Shown here: positions 27,658 to 35,262 of the stretch, one piece after another
Layout: each line of letters opens with the position of its first letter
Position numbering within the stretch: position 1 is the stretch's first letter
Assembly: GCA_947568535.1 (NCBI GenBank)
Contig: CANOPF010000003.1
Location: forward strand, 1-49,280
Origin: an uncultured Clostridium sp.
GTDB lineage: Bacteria > Bacillota > Clostridia > TANB77 > CAG-508
Reading direction: 5' to 3'
DNA length: 49,280 nt
The notes under the pieces: generated by a model
Seen by the model: only the letters and a program-made list of their open reading frames with translations
What the model was told of the DNA's origin: nothing
Database searches by the model: none
Made by a program: the position numbers and the translations under genes

Positions 27658-28323
27658 TTACTTTATTTCAATACTTTTTTGTACTAAATTATAGATTTTA
27701 TTCCTTCTTTCATATCTTCTATCTTCTCTAATAAAAATACCCCAAAGAACCAAAACAATTAAAAATATGGCAATGTTTTCAACTCGATAAATAACAATAC
27801 TAGCAATAAAAGTTATTGCCATCAATGTAATAAATGAAATGCGGTTATTATATTTTTCTGCCTTCTGTTTGCCAAAAACAATATGTAGTACTCCTTTCAT
27901 CACCCTTCCTCCATCAAGTGGATAAACTGGTAACAAATTAAACACCATTAATAATAAATTAGCATACATAATTGTTGTTGTGTTAAAAAACGCTATCCCT
28001 ATATGTATTTGTGACATAATTAGTATGATAATAAAATTTGTCATTGGTCCAGCTAAAGCCACAAATATCTTTTTTACGGCTAATTGATTACCCTTTTTTA
28101 TCTTTGTGTTATAATCTTTTGGTAAAAATTTAAAAGATATCGTTACTCCATATGGCATAATTTCCATTTTATCTGGCTTTAACCCTAACAATAAACCAAC
28201 AAAGAGATGACCTAACTCATGAATAATAGCAAAAAACATAATCATTGCATACACTTCAATTTGTTGAGTAAAATAGAACAAGATCATAAAAAGAAATATC
28301 TTCAAGTCAATTCTAAATCGCAT
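27658..28323 (-). CDS. spoIVFB: M50 site-2 protease SpoIVFB
   Basis: 221 residues with about six membrane helices. Zinc ligands: HELGH in AIIHELGHLFVG and the Asp in YPLDGGRVMKG. SpoIVFB cleaves pro-SigK inside the mother-cell membrane during sporulation, held inactive by SpoIVFA. The pair spoIVFA-spoIVFB next to minD is the arrangement known in Bacillus, which supports the name. It starts 12 bases after spoIVFA with AAAGGAGGAGG. Confidence 0.85.
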   Translation of the reverse strand: MRFRIDLKIFLFMILFYFTQQIEVYAMIMFFAIIHELGHLFVGLLLGLKPDKMEIMPYGVTISFKFLPKDYNTKIKKGNQLAVKKIFVALAGPMTNFIIILIMSQIHIGIAFFNTTTIMYANLLLMVFNLLPVYPLDGGRVMKGVLHIVFGKQKAEKYNNRISFITLMAITFIASIVIYRVENIAIFLIVLVLWGIFIREDRRYERRNKIYNLVQKSIEIK

Positions 28324-28335
28324 ATTCCTCCTCCT

Positions 28336-29229
28336 TTATAATTCTAAAATATTTTGTGGATCTATGGTTCTTTCAGAAATTCTAATTTCAAAATGTAAAT
28401 GTGGCCCAGTTGAGTTTCCTGTTGAACCAACTTCTGCGATTTCCTGTCCTTGTACAACTTTCTCTCCTTGTTTTACATATAATTGATGGCAATGAGCATA
28501 AATAATACTTACTTCTCCTATTTGAATCTTTAAATGTTTTCCATAATCTCCCTCTTCAGATGCTAAAACCACTTCTCCATCTGTTGCTGATTTGATTTTC
28601 GTCCCCAAATTAGCAGCAATATCTGTACCTGTATGATTTTTTGGAACATTTCCCGTTGCCGTTTCTCGATAGCCATATTTTGAACTAATTGTTCCTTCAA
28701 TTGGTTTAATAAAACTAGTTGTGTTTTTTATGTTTTGTTTATCTATTTCTTCAGGTGTTAAATTCTCTTTATTTTCTACATTTTCTATATTTTGATGAAC
28801 TTCTTCTTGAACTACCCCTACAGCACCACCAATTGCTTCTTGGTTTACTTCTTCTTTTACTTCACTATCTTCTGTTTCTGCTTTTGGTTCATCGACTGTT
28901 TCACTGTTTTGTGCTTGCCCAATAAAACCCATAACCTGACTTTTAATCATCTCATATAATTCCACAAAATTTGTATCATAAGAAAGAATTTCTTTTGCCT
29001 TATTAATAAAATCACTTGAAAAAACATACTGATTGTGTTGTACACTATATACAATTAAATAGATTACTACACAAATGAGTATTTGCAAAAGCATTTTCTT
29101 CAATAGTTTAAAATCTTTTTTATCATTCACCGTTACTTTGGTAATTGGTCGGATCTCCCCTTGCTTTCTTCTCTCATAAATTTCCTCAGCTCGTCTTATC
29201 TTTTCTTCTACACTCATTACTCTTTCCAT
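28336..29229 (-). CDS. spoIVFA: SpoIVFA-like protein with M23 peptidase domain
   Basis: 297 residues from the ATG at 29229 (GAGGTG ribosome site). A cytoplasmic start with SVEEKIRRAEEIYERRKQGEI is typical of SpoIVFA; a membrane helix (about 45-63); a linker rich in Glu, Val and Asn; and a C-terminal LytM/M23 domain (about 185-297: NHTGTDIAA, AHCHQLYV, GPHLHFEI). All zinc-binding residues seem present, unlike many SpoIVFA proteins in which the domain is inactive. It would tether and inhibit SpoIVFB in the outer forespore membrane until a signal protease cuts it. Confidence 0.82.
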   Translation of the reverse strand: MERVMSVEEKIRRAEEIYERRKQGEIRPITKVTVNDKKDFKLLKKMLLQILICVVIYLIVYSVQHNQYVFSSDFINKAKEILSYDTNFVELYEMIKSQVMGFIGQAQNSETVDEPKAETEDSEVKEEVNQEAIGGAVGVVQEEVHQNIENVENKENLTPEEIDKQNIKNTTSFIKPIEGTISSKYGYRETATGNVPKNHTGTDIAANLGTKIKSATDGEVVLASEEGDYGKHLKIQIGEVSIIYAHCHQLYVKQGEKVVQGQEIAEVGSTGNSTGPHLHFEIRISERTIDPQNILEL

Positions 29230-29297
29230 AAAAAACACCTCTTCCTTTGTTTTATCACACATACTTAAACATATGTTAAAGAAAGAGGTTTTATTAC

Positions 29298-29645
29298 TTA
29301 TTTGGTAATTAGTAATAATGCCTGTATCAGCATAATGAAACTTGAGACAAATGCATATTTTTTTAATTGTCTATATCTTTTATTGACTTTATTCATCTTA
29401 TCTCGCTTTTGTTCTTGATTATTTTCTAATTTAGTAATATAGTTAATGATTAACATTTCTGCTTCTTTTAAAACATAATCTTTTTCCTTTCCTACAATTT
29501 CTCTTTTTTCTATTTTATTCTTTTTATCTATCTTTTCTAATTTTTTTACTTTTTTACTGGATTTTAAAATAACAATGGCTTCTTCTACTAAATTAGATGG
29601 CAAATTTTTTAGCACTAACATATTCTTCATATTACTTGTTTCCAT
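29298..29645 (-). CDS. Small membrane protein of unknown function
   Basis: 115 residues, ribosome site AGGAGG. Mostly charged, with a lysine-rich middle (KKVKKLEKIDKKNKIEKRE) and one C-terminal membrane helix (FVSSFIMLIQALLLITK), so a tail-anchored protein. I do not recognise it. It is the first gene of the leftward run spoIVFA-spoIVFB, 68 bases ahead of spoIVFA. Confidence 0.6.
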   Translation of the reverse strand: METSNMKNMLVLKNLPSNLVEEAIVILKSSKKVKKLEKIDKKNKIEKREIVGKEKDYVLKEAEMLIINYITKLENNQEQKRDKMNKVNKRYRQLKKYAFVSSFIMLIQALLLITK

Positions 29646-29982
29646 ATGTACCTCCTATATTTTCATTTTTTCCATTTTTTTCAAGGTTATACATAAATTT
29701 TTCTTTTATTTATCTATATTGTTCGCTCATGATATAGCCATCATACACTACTTTTATATACTCGAAAAAAAATATCTAAGTAATAAATCATTATATAAAT
29801 TTTTTCAAAAAACCTATTGTCATGTTACCTAAAAAAATAAACTTTCATTTTTTACCGATTAACATTGTGAAACATTAACCAATAAATTTTGAAAGTTTAT
29901 CTATTGTCTTATTACTTTTTTATTACTTTACTAAATACTGATTTTTAACTTTTTGTATGACTAAGTCTATGTAGTTTAAGTT
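29646..29982. other. Gap between native spo0A end and the spoIVFA operon
   Basis: No gene seen. It holds the old spo0A terminator (29831-29900) and the promoter region of the minus-strand run that starts at 29645. Several TATAAT-like boxes occur, but none with a convincing -35 box. Confidence 0.5.
29831..29900 (-). terminator. Original terminator of spo0A
   Basis: ATAAACTTTCA (29837-29847) pairs with TGAAAGTTTAT (29890-29900); on the minus strand the stem ends in TTTTTTT. It lies about 80 bases beyond the stop of the displaced spo0A 3' end, which supports that copy as the native chromosomal one. Confidence 0.6.
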
Positions 29983-30114
29983 TTACGCACTCTTTAATTC
30001 TAAGCGTAATTTATCAGCAATCATAGCAATAAATTCTGAATTCGTTGGCTTGCCTTTGGCTGCTGAAATGGTATAGCCAAAGATATTTTCCACTGCTTCT
30101 TGTTCTGTTTTGCC
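29983..30114 (-). pseudogene. Displaced native 3' end of spo0A
   Basis: Forty-three codons and a TAA, cut off on the 5' side by a TAG (30117-30115) and unrelated DNA. From QEAVEN to the end (39 residues, finishing LRLELKSA) the translation is identical to the C-terminus of the intact spo0A at 36459, yet about 26 of 120 bases differ, all silent. The three residues just before (KTE against RGQ) differ, so homology starts near the bases GCTTCTTG at 30095-30102. This is the chromosomal half-site left by integration of the element to the right. Confidence 0.9.
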
Positions 30115-30196
30115 CTAATCATTGCTATTTCTTAAATTTCGCAAGCTAATTTTATGTAAAAAATCAAACCCAATGAATTTTTTTTATTCGCTAACA

Positions 30197-30208
30197 CTTA
30201 GTAGGTTT
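30197..30208 (+). repeat. Left arm-type site (CTTAGTAGGTTT)
   Basis: Twelve bases identical, in the same orientation, to 36394-36405 near the other end of the element. Each copy lies roughly 100-180 bases inside its end. Tyrosine integrases of this class bind such arm sites. Confidence 0.5.
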
Positions 30209-30363
30209 TTATCTATTTTATTTATAGGCTTATTTTATTTCATATTTTACCAAAAGTCAATACCAATAAATGCTATCTTGTCCAAAAACTTTTTAAAAGT
30301 ATTGTTTTTTTTATAATATCATTATATACTATTTCTAATTCCACAATGGAAGGAGGTGGAATT

Positions 30364-30441
30364 ATGGATAATAACCAACTTATAGCCCTTTTAGTAATGC
30401 TAGTAATAGTATTATGCAAAGGCAATTACGACAAAGGCTAG
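30364..30441 (+). CDS. 25-residue membrane peptide
   Basis: ATG at 30364 behind GGAGGTGG, 25 codons, TAG at 30441, then a strong terminator 22 bases on. The peptide begins MDNNQ, has one hydrophobic stretch (LIALLVMLVIVLC) and a polar end (KGNYDKG). The precise ribosome site and terminator make a real gene likely. It could be a small toxin or a membrane-acting accessory peptide; no antisense RNA was identified. Confidence 0.6.
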   Translation: MDNNQLIALLVMLVIVLCKGNYDKG

Positions 30442-30462
30442 TACGTAAGTACATAGCAAAAG

Positions 30463-30497
30463 AAAAACCAGAGTTTTGCATAGTTACTCTGGTTTTT
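30463..30497 (+). terminator. Terminator of the membrane peptide gene
   Basis: AAAAACCAGAGT (30463-30474) pairs with ACTCTGGTTTTT (30486-30497), followed by more T. Confidence 0.88.
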
Positions 30498-30680
30498 TTA
30501 TGGTGTCCTTACGAACAATCTCCAACTTATAGCTGTTATTACGACTTTCACAGCTGTTATATATATATTACTACATTTCCCCTAAAATGTCAAATAATTT
30601 TTGACCCTTTTTGTGGCACTGGTAAGTTGGCACGAGAACCATAAAATCAAGGAAAATTAATTATTTGGACTTTTGGGCAA

Positions 30681-30713
30681 AAAAAAATAAGCAATAGATT
30701 TGTTCTATTGCTT
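30681..30713 (-). terminator. Terminator of the LRR protein gene
   Basis: AAGCAATAG (30689-30697) pairs with CTATTGCTT (30705-30713); minus-strand T-run at 30688-30681. It is eight bases past the stop. Confidence 0.85.
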
Positions 30714-30720
30714 TTTATTA

Positions 30721-31767
30721 TTATTTTACACCCTTCCAATAATTATGCTTTTTATAGAAGAATCCGCTTCCTATTGCTATTAAAATTATTGTAAGTATTA
30801 TTTCATATTTTAGTCCAGCTTTTGGCAATATTGTGCTTGCTGTTGTTGGGTCTTGCTTTTGTTCTTCTGTTGTTTGTTTTTGTTGACTTGGTTGTTTCTC
30901 TTGGCTTTGTTTTTGTTGTTCACTTGATTGTTGCCCTTGACTTTGTTGTCCTTCTCCATTTGTTACTACGTATTTTATATTGTTTTTTTGGCAAAATTGC
31001 ATTGCATAAGAATTATTTTCTACATAAAATGTAACATTAGTATTTTTTAATACCCACTCATCTTCTATTGATAATTCACTTTGTATTTCTGTTACACTAC
31101 TTGGAATATGTATTTCTTTTAAATTATTACAATCATTAAAATTGCTTAAATTAATTTTCTTTACACCATTAGAATAGACTATACTTTCCAATTTTATACA
31201 CCCAAAAAATACAAACTCTTTTACTACATTACAAGGTATTTCAACTTGTTTTAAGCTTTTACAATCTCTAAAAGCACTTATTCCTATTGAAATTAAATTA
31301 TCTGGCAATTTAATTTCTGTTATATTTTCACAACCCTCAAAAGCAGAATTTTCTATATATTGTATTGTATTTGGGAGATTTATACTTATTATATCATTTC
31401 TTTTGTAAAAGGCACCTTCTCCAATCGTTGTAACATTTTTCCCTTCAATTGTACTTGGTATATTTACTGTTGTTATTTCTTGTTTTACACCAGTAATAGT
31501 TATTTCATTTCCTACTACTTTATAGTTTAAATTATTAGTAGTATTGCTATTATTTGCATTTCCTTCCATTGTACCATTCATTTGTATATTATTTTCCGTT
31601 CTATTTGCTAGTGCATTGGTATTTGTATTGCTCGTGGTATTAGTATTTGGTGTATTATTTGATGTACCCAATGTCAATTGATTAAACTCATTATTTGCAT
31701 AAGTAATATTGCATAACATCACACATACTACAAATATTATTACAAAAACAACCCTTAATTTTTTCAT
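30721..31767 (-). CDS. BspA-like leucine-rich-repeat surface protein, LPKAG anchored
   Basis: 348 residues. Signal peptide (1-24, ending ITYA); an Asn/Thr-rich stretch with repeated NTNT; five or so LRR_5/BspA repeats at about 100-225 (IGEGAFYKRNDI, IENSAFEGCENI, IGISAFRDCKSL, VKEFVFFGCIKL); a Gln/Ser-rich linker (QSQGQQSSEQQKQ); and a sorting signal LPKAG, hydrophobic span, basic end. BspA proteins often bind host or bacterial surfaces. It is cargo of the spo0A-integrated element, and its motif resembles the LPRAG of the chromosomal cohesin protein, so the host's sortase can probably use it. It is divergent from the RHH regulator. Confidence 0.82.
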   Translation of the reverse strand: MKKLRVVFVIIFVVCVMLCNITYANNEFNQLTLGTSNNTPNTNTTSNTNTNALANRTENNIQMNGTMEGNANNSNTTNNLNYKVVGNEITITGVKQEITTVNIPSTIEGKNVTTIGEGAFYKRNDIISINLPNTIQYIENSAFEGCENITEIKLPDNLISIGISAFRDCKSLKQVEIPCNVVKEFVFFGCIKLESIVYSNGVKKINLSNFNDCNNLKEIHIPSSVTEIQSELSIEDEWVLKNTNVTFYVENNSYAMQFCQKNNIKYVVTNGEGQQSQGQQSSEQQKQSQEKQPSQQKQTTEEQKQDPTTASTILPKAGLKYEIILTIILIAIGSGFFYKKHNYWKGVK

Positions 31768-31799
31768 TTATTTATCCACCTTTCAACTCTATATGTCGA

Positions 31800-31841
31800 A
31801 TTATATCACAACAAATTTTATTTGTACACACTTTTGTGTAC
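31800..31841 (-). promoter_or_regulatory. Promoter of the LRR gene with palindromic operator
   Basis: TATAAT on the minus strand at 31805-31800; 17 bases upstream a weak -35 TGTACA that lies in a palindrome, GTACACA-CTTT-TGTGTAC (31824-31841). It lies between the divergent LRR gene and RHH regulator gene, a natural site for the RHH protein to bind. Confidence 0.55.
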
Positions 31842-31886
31842 TTATTTTTAATTATTTTTTATGTACAATATGTAATAGGTGATTTT

Positions 31887-32063
31887 ATGGGAAAATTAAG
31901 AATTGAAAAGTCTTCTAAAAGCAATGATACTGTAACGAGAACCATTCGCATAAATGGAGGAACATTTGACAGAATAAACGAGTTAGCTGAAAAAAACGAC
32001 CTTAGTTTTAATAGTGTCGTAAATCAAATTATTGAATATGGTTTGAATAACTTAGAAGATTAG
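31887..32063 (+). CDS. Ribbon-helix-helix (Arc-like) regulator
   Basis: 58 residues from the ATG at 31887 (AGGTGA ribosome site; an open extension upstream overlaps the promoter). Basic strand TVTRTIRINGGTFDRI, then two helices INELAEKNDLSFNSVVNQIIEYGL: the short RHH fold that binds DNA as a dimer. It is divergent from the LRR gene, with a palindrome between them. Control of the LRR gene and of itself is an inference from that layout. Confidence 0.8.
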   Translation: MGKLRIEKSSKSNDTVTRTIRINGGTFDRINELAEKNDLSFNSVVNQIIEYGLNNLED

Positions 32064-32064
32064 C

Positions 32065-32092
32065 AAAAGTAGGGAATATAACCCTACTTTTT
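32065..32092 (+). terminator. Terminator of the RHH gene
   Basis: AAAAGTAGGG pairs with CCCTACTTTT around an eight-base loop; T-run follows. Confidence 0.88.
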
Positions 32093-32100
32093 GCACTTTG

Positions 32101-32259
32101 TTAATAATTTATATAGTCATAATCTTGTATAAGTTCATAGTTTTGTATCATTCTATCGTCTTCGTTTTCGTCAAAACATTCCTCACAATATCCATTATAG
32201 ATATATTCTTCATTTTCTAACTCTCTGCTACAATATTTACAATAATGTTTTCTGTGCAT
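32101..32259 (-). CDS. Small zinc-ribbon protein
   Basis: 52 residues, ATG at 32259 behind GGAGGAA. Two CxxC pairs, CKYC (7-10) and CEEC (25-28), separated by 14 residues, form a likely zinc ribbon; the rest is acidic with many Tyr (DYDYINY). The function is unknown; such proteins can be regulators or anti-defence factors on mobile elements. It converges with the RHH gene. Confidence 0.65.
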   Translation of the reverse strand: MHRKHYCKYCSRELENEEYIYNGYCEECFDENEDDRMIQNYELIQDYDYINY

Positions 32260-32306
32260 AAATTCCTCCATAATTATTATTTTACTAACTTATTTTAGGC
32301 ATAATT

Positions 32307-32597
32307 CCCCTAGAGGGGCTTATATAATAATCTAATTAATATCATAATTAATAACAATATTATTAATTACATTATTATATTGCCGTTAGTTTTTTACAAT
32401 TCCCCGCCCATTGCTTACGTTGACGTGTTTTCTTATACACGAGGGACAACTTGCAACATTTGTACAAGACGAAACTAATGAAAAAGAGTTTGTAATTAAA
32501 TACAGCATACCGCCCTCTTCCTTGCCATAGTGTCTCCCTATGGTCGATATACACCTTTTCCAAGTAACGTATAAGTCCTAATAAAACAGTTGGCACG
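32307..32597. other. GC-richer segment with several hairpins
   Basis: This stretch is visibly less AT-rich than its surroundings. It has CCCCTAGAGGGG at 32307, CGTGT-ATAAGAAA-ACACG type pairing (about 32422-32443), CCATAG...CTATGG (about 32527-32545) and ends in GTTGGCACG. A 73-codon minus-strand frame crosses it (32596-32375), but it has no ribosome site and odd composition (many Lys, Tyr, Cys, Trp), so I do not call a gene. A structured RNA or a transfer origin is possible. From 32598 to 32711 I see nothing. Confidence 0.35.
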
Positions 32598-32711
32598 CAA
32601 AGGATAAAATCCCACTATCTTCGTGCCTTTCTCTGCTATTCTTTGACCTTATTTTCTTTTATATTCTTTATTTTTTCTTCCTTTTCTTTATTTTTATGCC
32701 TAAATATATTA

Positions 32712-32820
32712 CTATTTTAAATTATTATTACTTTAAATTATTATTACTTTAAATTATTATTACTTTAAATTATCATTACTTTAAATTATTATTACTTTAA
32801 ATTATCATTATTTTAAATAG
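32712..32820. repeat. Tandem 16-bp repeat array, six to seven copies
   Basis: The unit ACTTTAAATTATTATT (or ATCATT at its end) repeats exactly at 32730, 32746, 32762, 32778 and 32794, with a degenerate copy before and a partial one after. Sixteen-bp phasing is about 1.5 helical turns. It may be a slippage array or a protein-binding iteron set. Confidence 0.9.
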
Positions 32821-32951
32821 AATTTATTTCCCTTTTTCTAGTCATGTATCCTTTGCTTTTAATAATTCTATTTTTTGTGTTCACTAACTGCGTTTTCCAG
32901 AACATAGTTATTTTATATAAAATTTCCGCTTCTTTTCCCAAAACTATGCCC

Positions 32952-33188
32952 CTATTTCTTCCAAAAATAAAAATCATCTTTAGTAGGTATTTTATCAATT
33001 TGATTATTCATCATTGCTATTTTTATATATATACTTTCTATTTTTTTATTTAGCCTTTCTTGATTTCTTAATATTTCTAATAATAAATTTCTTTCTTCCA
33101 TATTGCTTTGTAATGGTACTTTTATATTCATTGTTCTAGAAACACTATCTTGTATAATGTCTTGGATTTGTTTATCTAATGATTTCAT
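32952..33188 (-). CDS. Small coiled-coil protein of unknown function
   Basis: 78 residues if it starts at the ATG 33188-33186, which overlaps the TGA of the upstream gene as ATGA (translational coupling); an ATG nine bases earlier is the alternative. The sequence is helical and charged (LDKQIQDIIQDSV; NQERLNKKIESIYIKIAMM). No domain recognised. It forms an operon with the HTH gene upstream. Confidence 0.6.
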   Translation of the reverse strand: MKSLDKQIQDIIQDSVSRTMNIKVPLQSNMEERNLLLEILRNQERLNKKIESIYIKIAMMNNQIDKIPTKDDFYFWKK

Positions 33189-33427
33189 TTTACGCATAAC
33201 CCTCTGTGTTCTATTTTTCTTAATTGTTCTTTTACTTGTTCTATATAATTTTCTATATAACACAATGCTTGTAATTGTTTGGGTTTTGATAGGTTATATG
33301 TTCCATTGACAAACATATAAATTGTAGTTGGGGTCAATTCAATCGCTCTTGCTAGTTGGGAATAATTTAAACCATATTTTTTACATTCTTTTATTCTCTC
33401 TATTACTTTTTCTTTTTCTAAATTCAT
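33185..33427 (-). CDS. Small helix-turn-helix regulator
   Basis: 80 residues. A Cro-like HTH at about 15-50 (YSQLARAIELTPTTIYMFVNG) followed by a helical tail with C-terminal basic residues. Ribosome site GGAGAAG. A 15-bp palindrome (33451-33465) stands just upstream of the start, a likely operator for autoregulation. Overlaps the next gene by four bases. Confidence 0.7.
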   Translation of the reverse strand: MNLEKEKVIERIKECKKYGLNYSQLARAIELTPTTIYMFVNGTYNLSKPKQLQALCYIENYIEQVKEQLRKIEHRGLCVK

Positions 33428-33450
33428 TTTTCTTCTCCTATAAAATGTTA

Positions 33451-33465
33451 CAAGTTCTTAACTTG
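33451..33465. promoter_or_regulatory. Palindrome CAAGTTCTTAACTTG, probable operator
   Basis: CAAGTT and AACTTG around a three-base centre, 24 bases upstream of the HTH gene's start codon. Confidence 0.5.
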
Positions 33466-33790
33466 CTCATAACTAATGTATCAATAATATATAGATACTA
33501 TATAAAAAAATTCTTAAATATTTCACTTTTGGCGATTTCACTTATTTATTTTTCTATCCTAATTATATTTCAATTTGTACTAGATTTCAAACATTTATTT
33601 TTTGTTGGCACGCTAGCAAACCGTTTATATTTCCCCTTTTCATTATAAAAGACTACCAACTAAAATTCAAATATTTGAGTTCTTCCGCACCCCAAGTTAT
33701 AATAAAATTACATTGATTACAAATTATTTCTTTCTCATCTCCGCTTCTATTAGTAAATTACTAGTCAATATTTTACCTTTAGAATGTATT

Positions 33791-33983
33791 ACTCTATTTT
33801 AGAGTGTGTTGCTCTGCTAATAGAGTTATTTCCTCTGTTGTCAAAGCTTTATTAGAGTAGGGTTTTACCGTTTTTTCTTTTTCCACTAGAGTTGTTTGTT
33901 CTATTTTAGAGGTTTTCACTCTGTAATAGTGTGTTTTCTTCTTGATTTTAGAGTTATTAACTCTTACTTAGAGTTTATAATTC
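33791..33983. repeat. Array of TAGAG/CTCTA inverted repeats
   Basis: TAGAG occurs at 33800, 33821, 33853, 33887, 33907, 33949 and 33969. Three pairs are 20-21 bp apart, that is two helical turns. Several are half of a palindrome, for example ACTCTATTTTAGAGT (33791-33805) and AGAGTTATTAACTCT (33951-33965). It lies directly ahead of the gene at 34056. A binding array for a regulator or partition-like protein is one reading. The rest of 33466-33790 holds one GTTGGCACG motif and no gene. Confidence 0.7.
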
Positions 33984-34055
33984 TATAATACTGCGGTTTT
34001 TTGTCTTTTTTGTTACTATTATGTCATAATTTGTAAAAAGAAAGGATTTGATACT

Positions 34056-34274
34056 ATGAAAATTGTTCTTGATACTGCAACTAAACAAGCAGTTTGCCCA
34101 CCTGAATTTTTTGAAAACATAAGGAAAATCAATGATGCTGCCGAACTTACTGAAAGTTCTAAAAATTTAACTAGCGAAGATTACTTGCAAAAAATAATTG
34201 ATGAATGTTCAAAGGTCATTGTCAACAAAAATGATGTAACCAAGAGAAGAGGCTCAAAAAAAAAGCAGAAATGA
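34056..34274 (+). CDS. Small protein of unknown function
   Basis: 72 residues, ribosome site AAAGGA. It begins MKIVLDTATKQAVCPPEFFENI and ends in a strongly basic tail (KRRGSKKKQK). The tail suggests nucleic-acid contact. I do not recognise it. It starts about 70 bases after the TAGAG array, which may be its control region. Confidence 0.55.
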   Translation: MKIVLDTATKQAVCPPEFFENIRKINDAAELTESSKNLTSEDYLQKIIDECSKVIVNKNDVTKRRGSKKKQK

Positions 34275-34397
34275 AAAACAAACTTGGCACTTTAGTCTTG
34301 GAACCTATTGAAAATAATTAATTGGCTCTATACTAATATTTTAAACATAGATAGGTTACATGCCTATCTTTATTTTATAGCAAAGGAACGTTGTTTT

Positions 34398-34622
34398 ATG
34401 AATTGTAGTGATATTATTAAAAGTTTAAGGGTTCAAAAATTCTATACCCAACAATATGTTGCTGATTTACTAAACATATGTCAAAAAACGTATAGTGATT
34501 ATGAATTGGGTTATACTAGAATACCCATTGAAAGTCTAATTATATTGGCTAAATTCTATGATGTAGATATGAATTATATAACTGGAGCTAGTAACATTTG
34601 TAACACTTACCCTAAAAAATAA
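34398..34622 (+). CDS. XRE-family regulator
   Basis: 74 residues from the ATG at 34398 (AAAGGA ribosome site); the open frame extends upstream without a ribosome site. HTH of C1/Cro type: IIKSLRVQKFYTQQYVADLL, QKTYSDYELG, then PIESLIILAKFYDVDMNYITG. Followed by its own terminator. Confidence 0.8.
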   Translation: MNCSDIIKSLRVQKFYTQQYVADLLNICQKTYSDYELGYTRIPIESLIILAKFYDVDMNYITGASNICNTYPKK

Positions 34623-34656
34623 TTACCTTTATAGTATTCCAGTAATTAGCATAAGT

Positions 34657-34699
34657 AAAAGACTAGAAAAAAGCCCTTATAAACTTTCCTAGTCTTTTT
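34657..34699 (+). terminator. Terminator of the XRE gene
   Basis: AAAAGACTAG (34657-34666) pairs with CTAGTCTTTT (34689-34698). Confidence 0.85.
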
Positions 34700-34871
34700 A
34701 ATTGCTTACCTATTACTTAAATAGTTAGCACGAAAAGTCAAATATTTAAAAAATTGAATATCCAATTTTTCGCACGCTTTTTACGTGTTCCTTTACGAGA
34801 AAAGGAAAGAAAATAAAACATAGTCAAATTACTTGAAATTTCCTAGCTCTCGCACTTGCTTTTTTCTCTCC

Positions 34872-35147
34872 CTATTTCTCAATTCTTATATCAATTCCGT
34901 TGTCTAAATAAATTACAAGCATTGAATTGTTCTCGTTTATTTCTATTCTATACACTGAACTTATATCAATATTTATATTAGCAATTTTGTCTTTTATCTT
35001 TAACATGCCATTTTGTATATTATAGTTACATTCGGCATTTTCCATTTTTATTTTTTCTTTTACAATCCCCTCTAATTTAAGTATAACATCTTTATTACTG
35101 AACTTTTGTACATATCCTTCTAATTCATTTTCAAAGACCTTCTTCAT
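34872..35147 (-). CDS. Hypothetical protein
   Basis: 91 residues, ribosome site AAAGGTGG. A helical start (FENELEGYVQKF) and a beta-rich end (YNIQNGMLKIKDKIANINIDISSVYRIEI...). No family recognised. It is read in the same direction as the integrase upstream of it. Confidence 0.5.
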   Translation of the reverse strand: MKKVFENELEGYVQKFSNKDVILKLEGIVKEKIKMENAECNYNIQNGMLKIKDKIANINIDISSVYRIEINENNSMLVIYLDNGIDIRIEK

Positions 35148-35262
35148 AGCTTTTCCACCTTTCTTGATTTCTAATATATTTCTATTTTAACATATCGTTT
35201 ATTGTCCAACTATATTTCGTCTTTTCCGCTTCTTCACCTATTCTTTATATTTACCAATTTTT

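Noticed and set aside
30122-30316. A 64-codon frame at the left end of the element
   Set aside because: No ribosome site; overlaps the arm-type site and displaced spo0A border.
30414-30644. A 76-codon plus-strand frame
   Set aside because: It overlaps the small membrane peptide and runs through its terminator; composition is not protein-like.
32375-32596. A 73-codon minus-strand reading frame
   Set aside because: No ribosome site, composition unlike neighbouring proteins, and it lies across several hairpins; listed as a structured segment instead.
32712-32820. Possible CRISPR array
   Set aside because: Repeats are contiguous, with no unique spacers and no cas genes.
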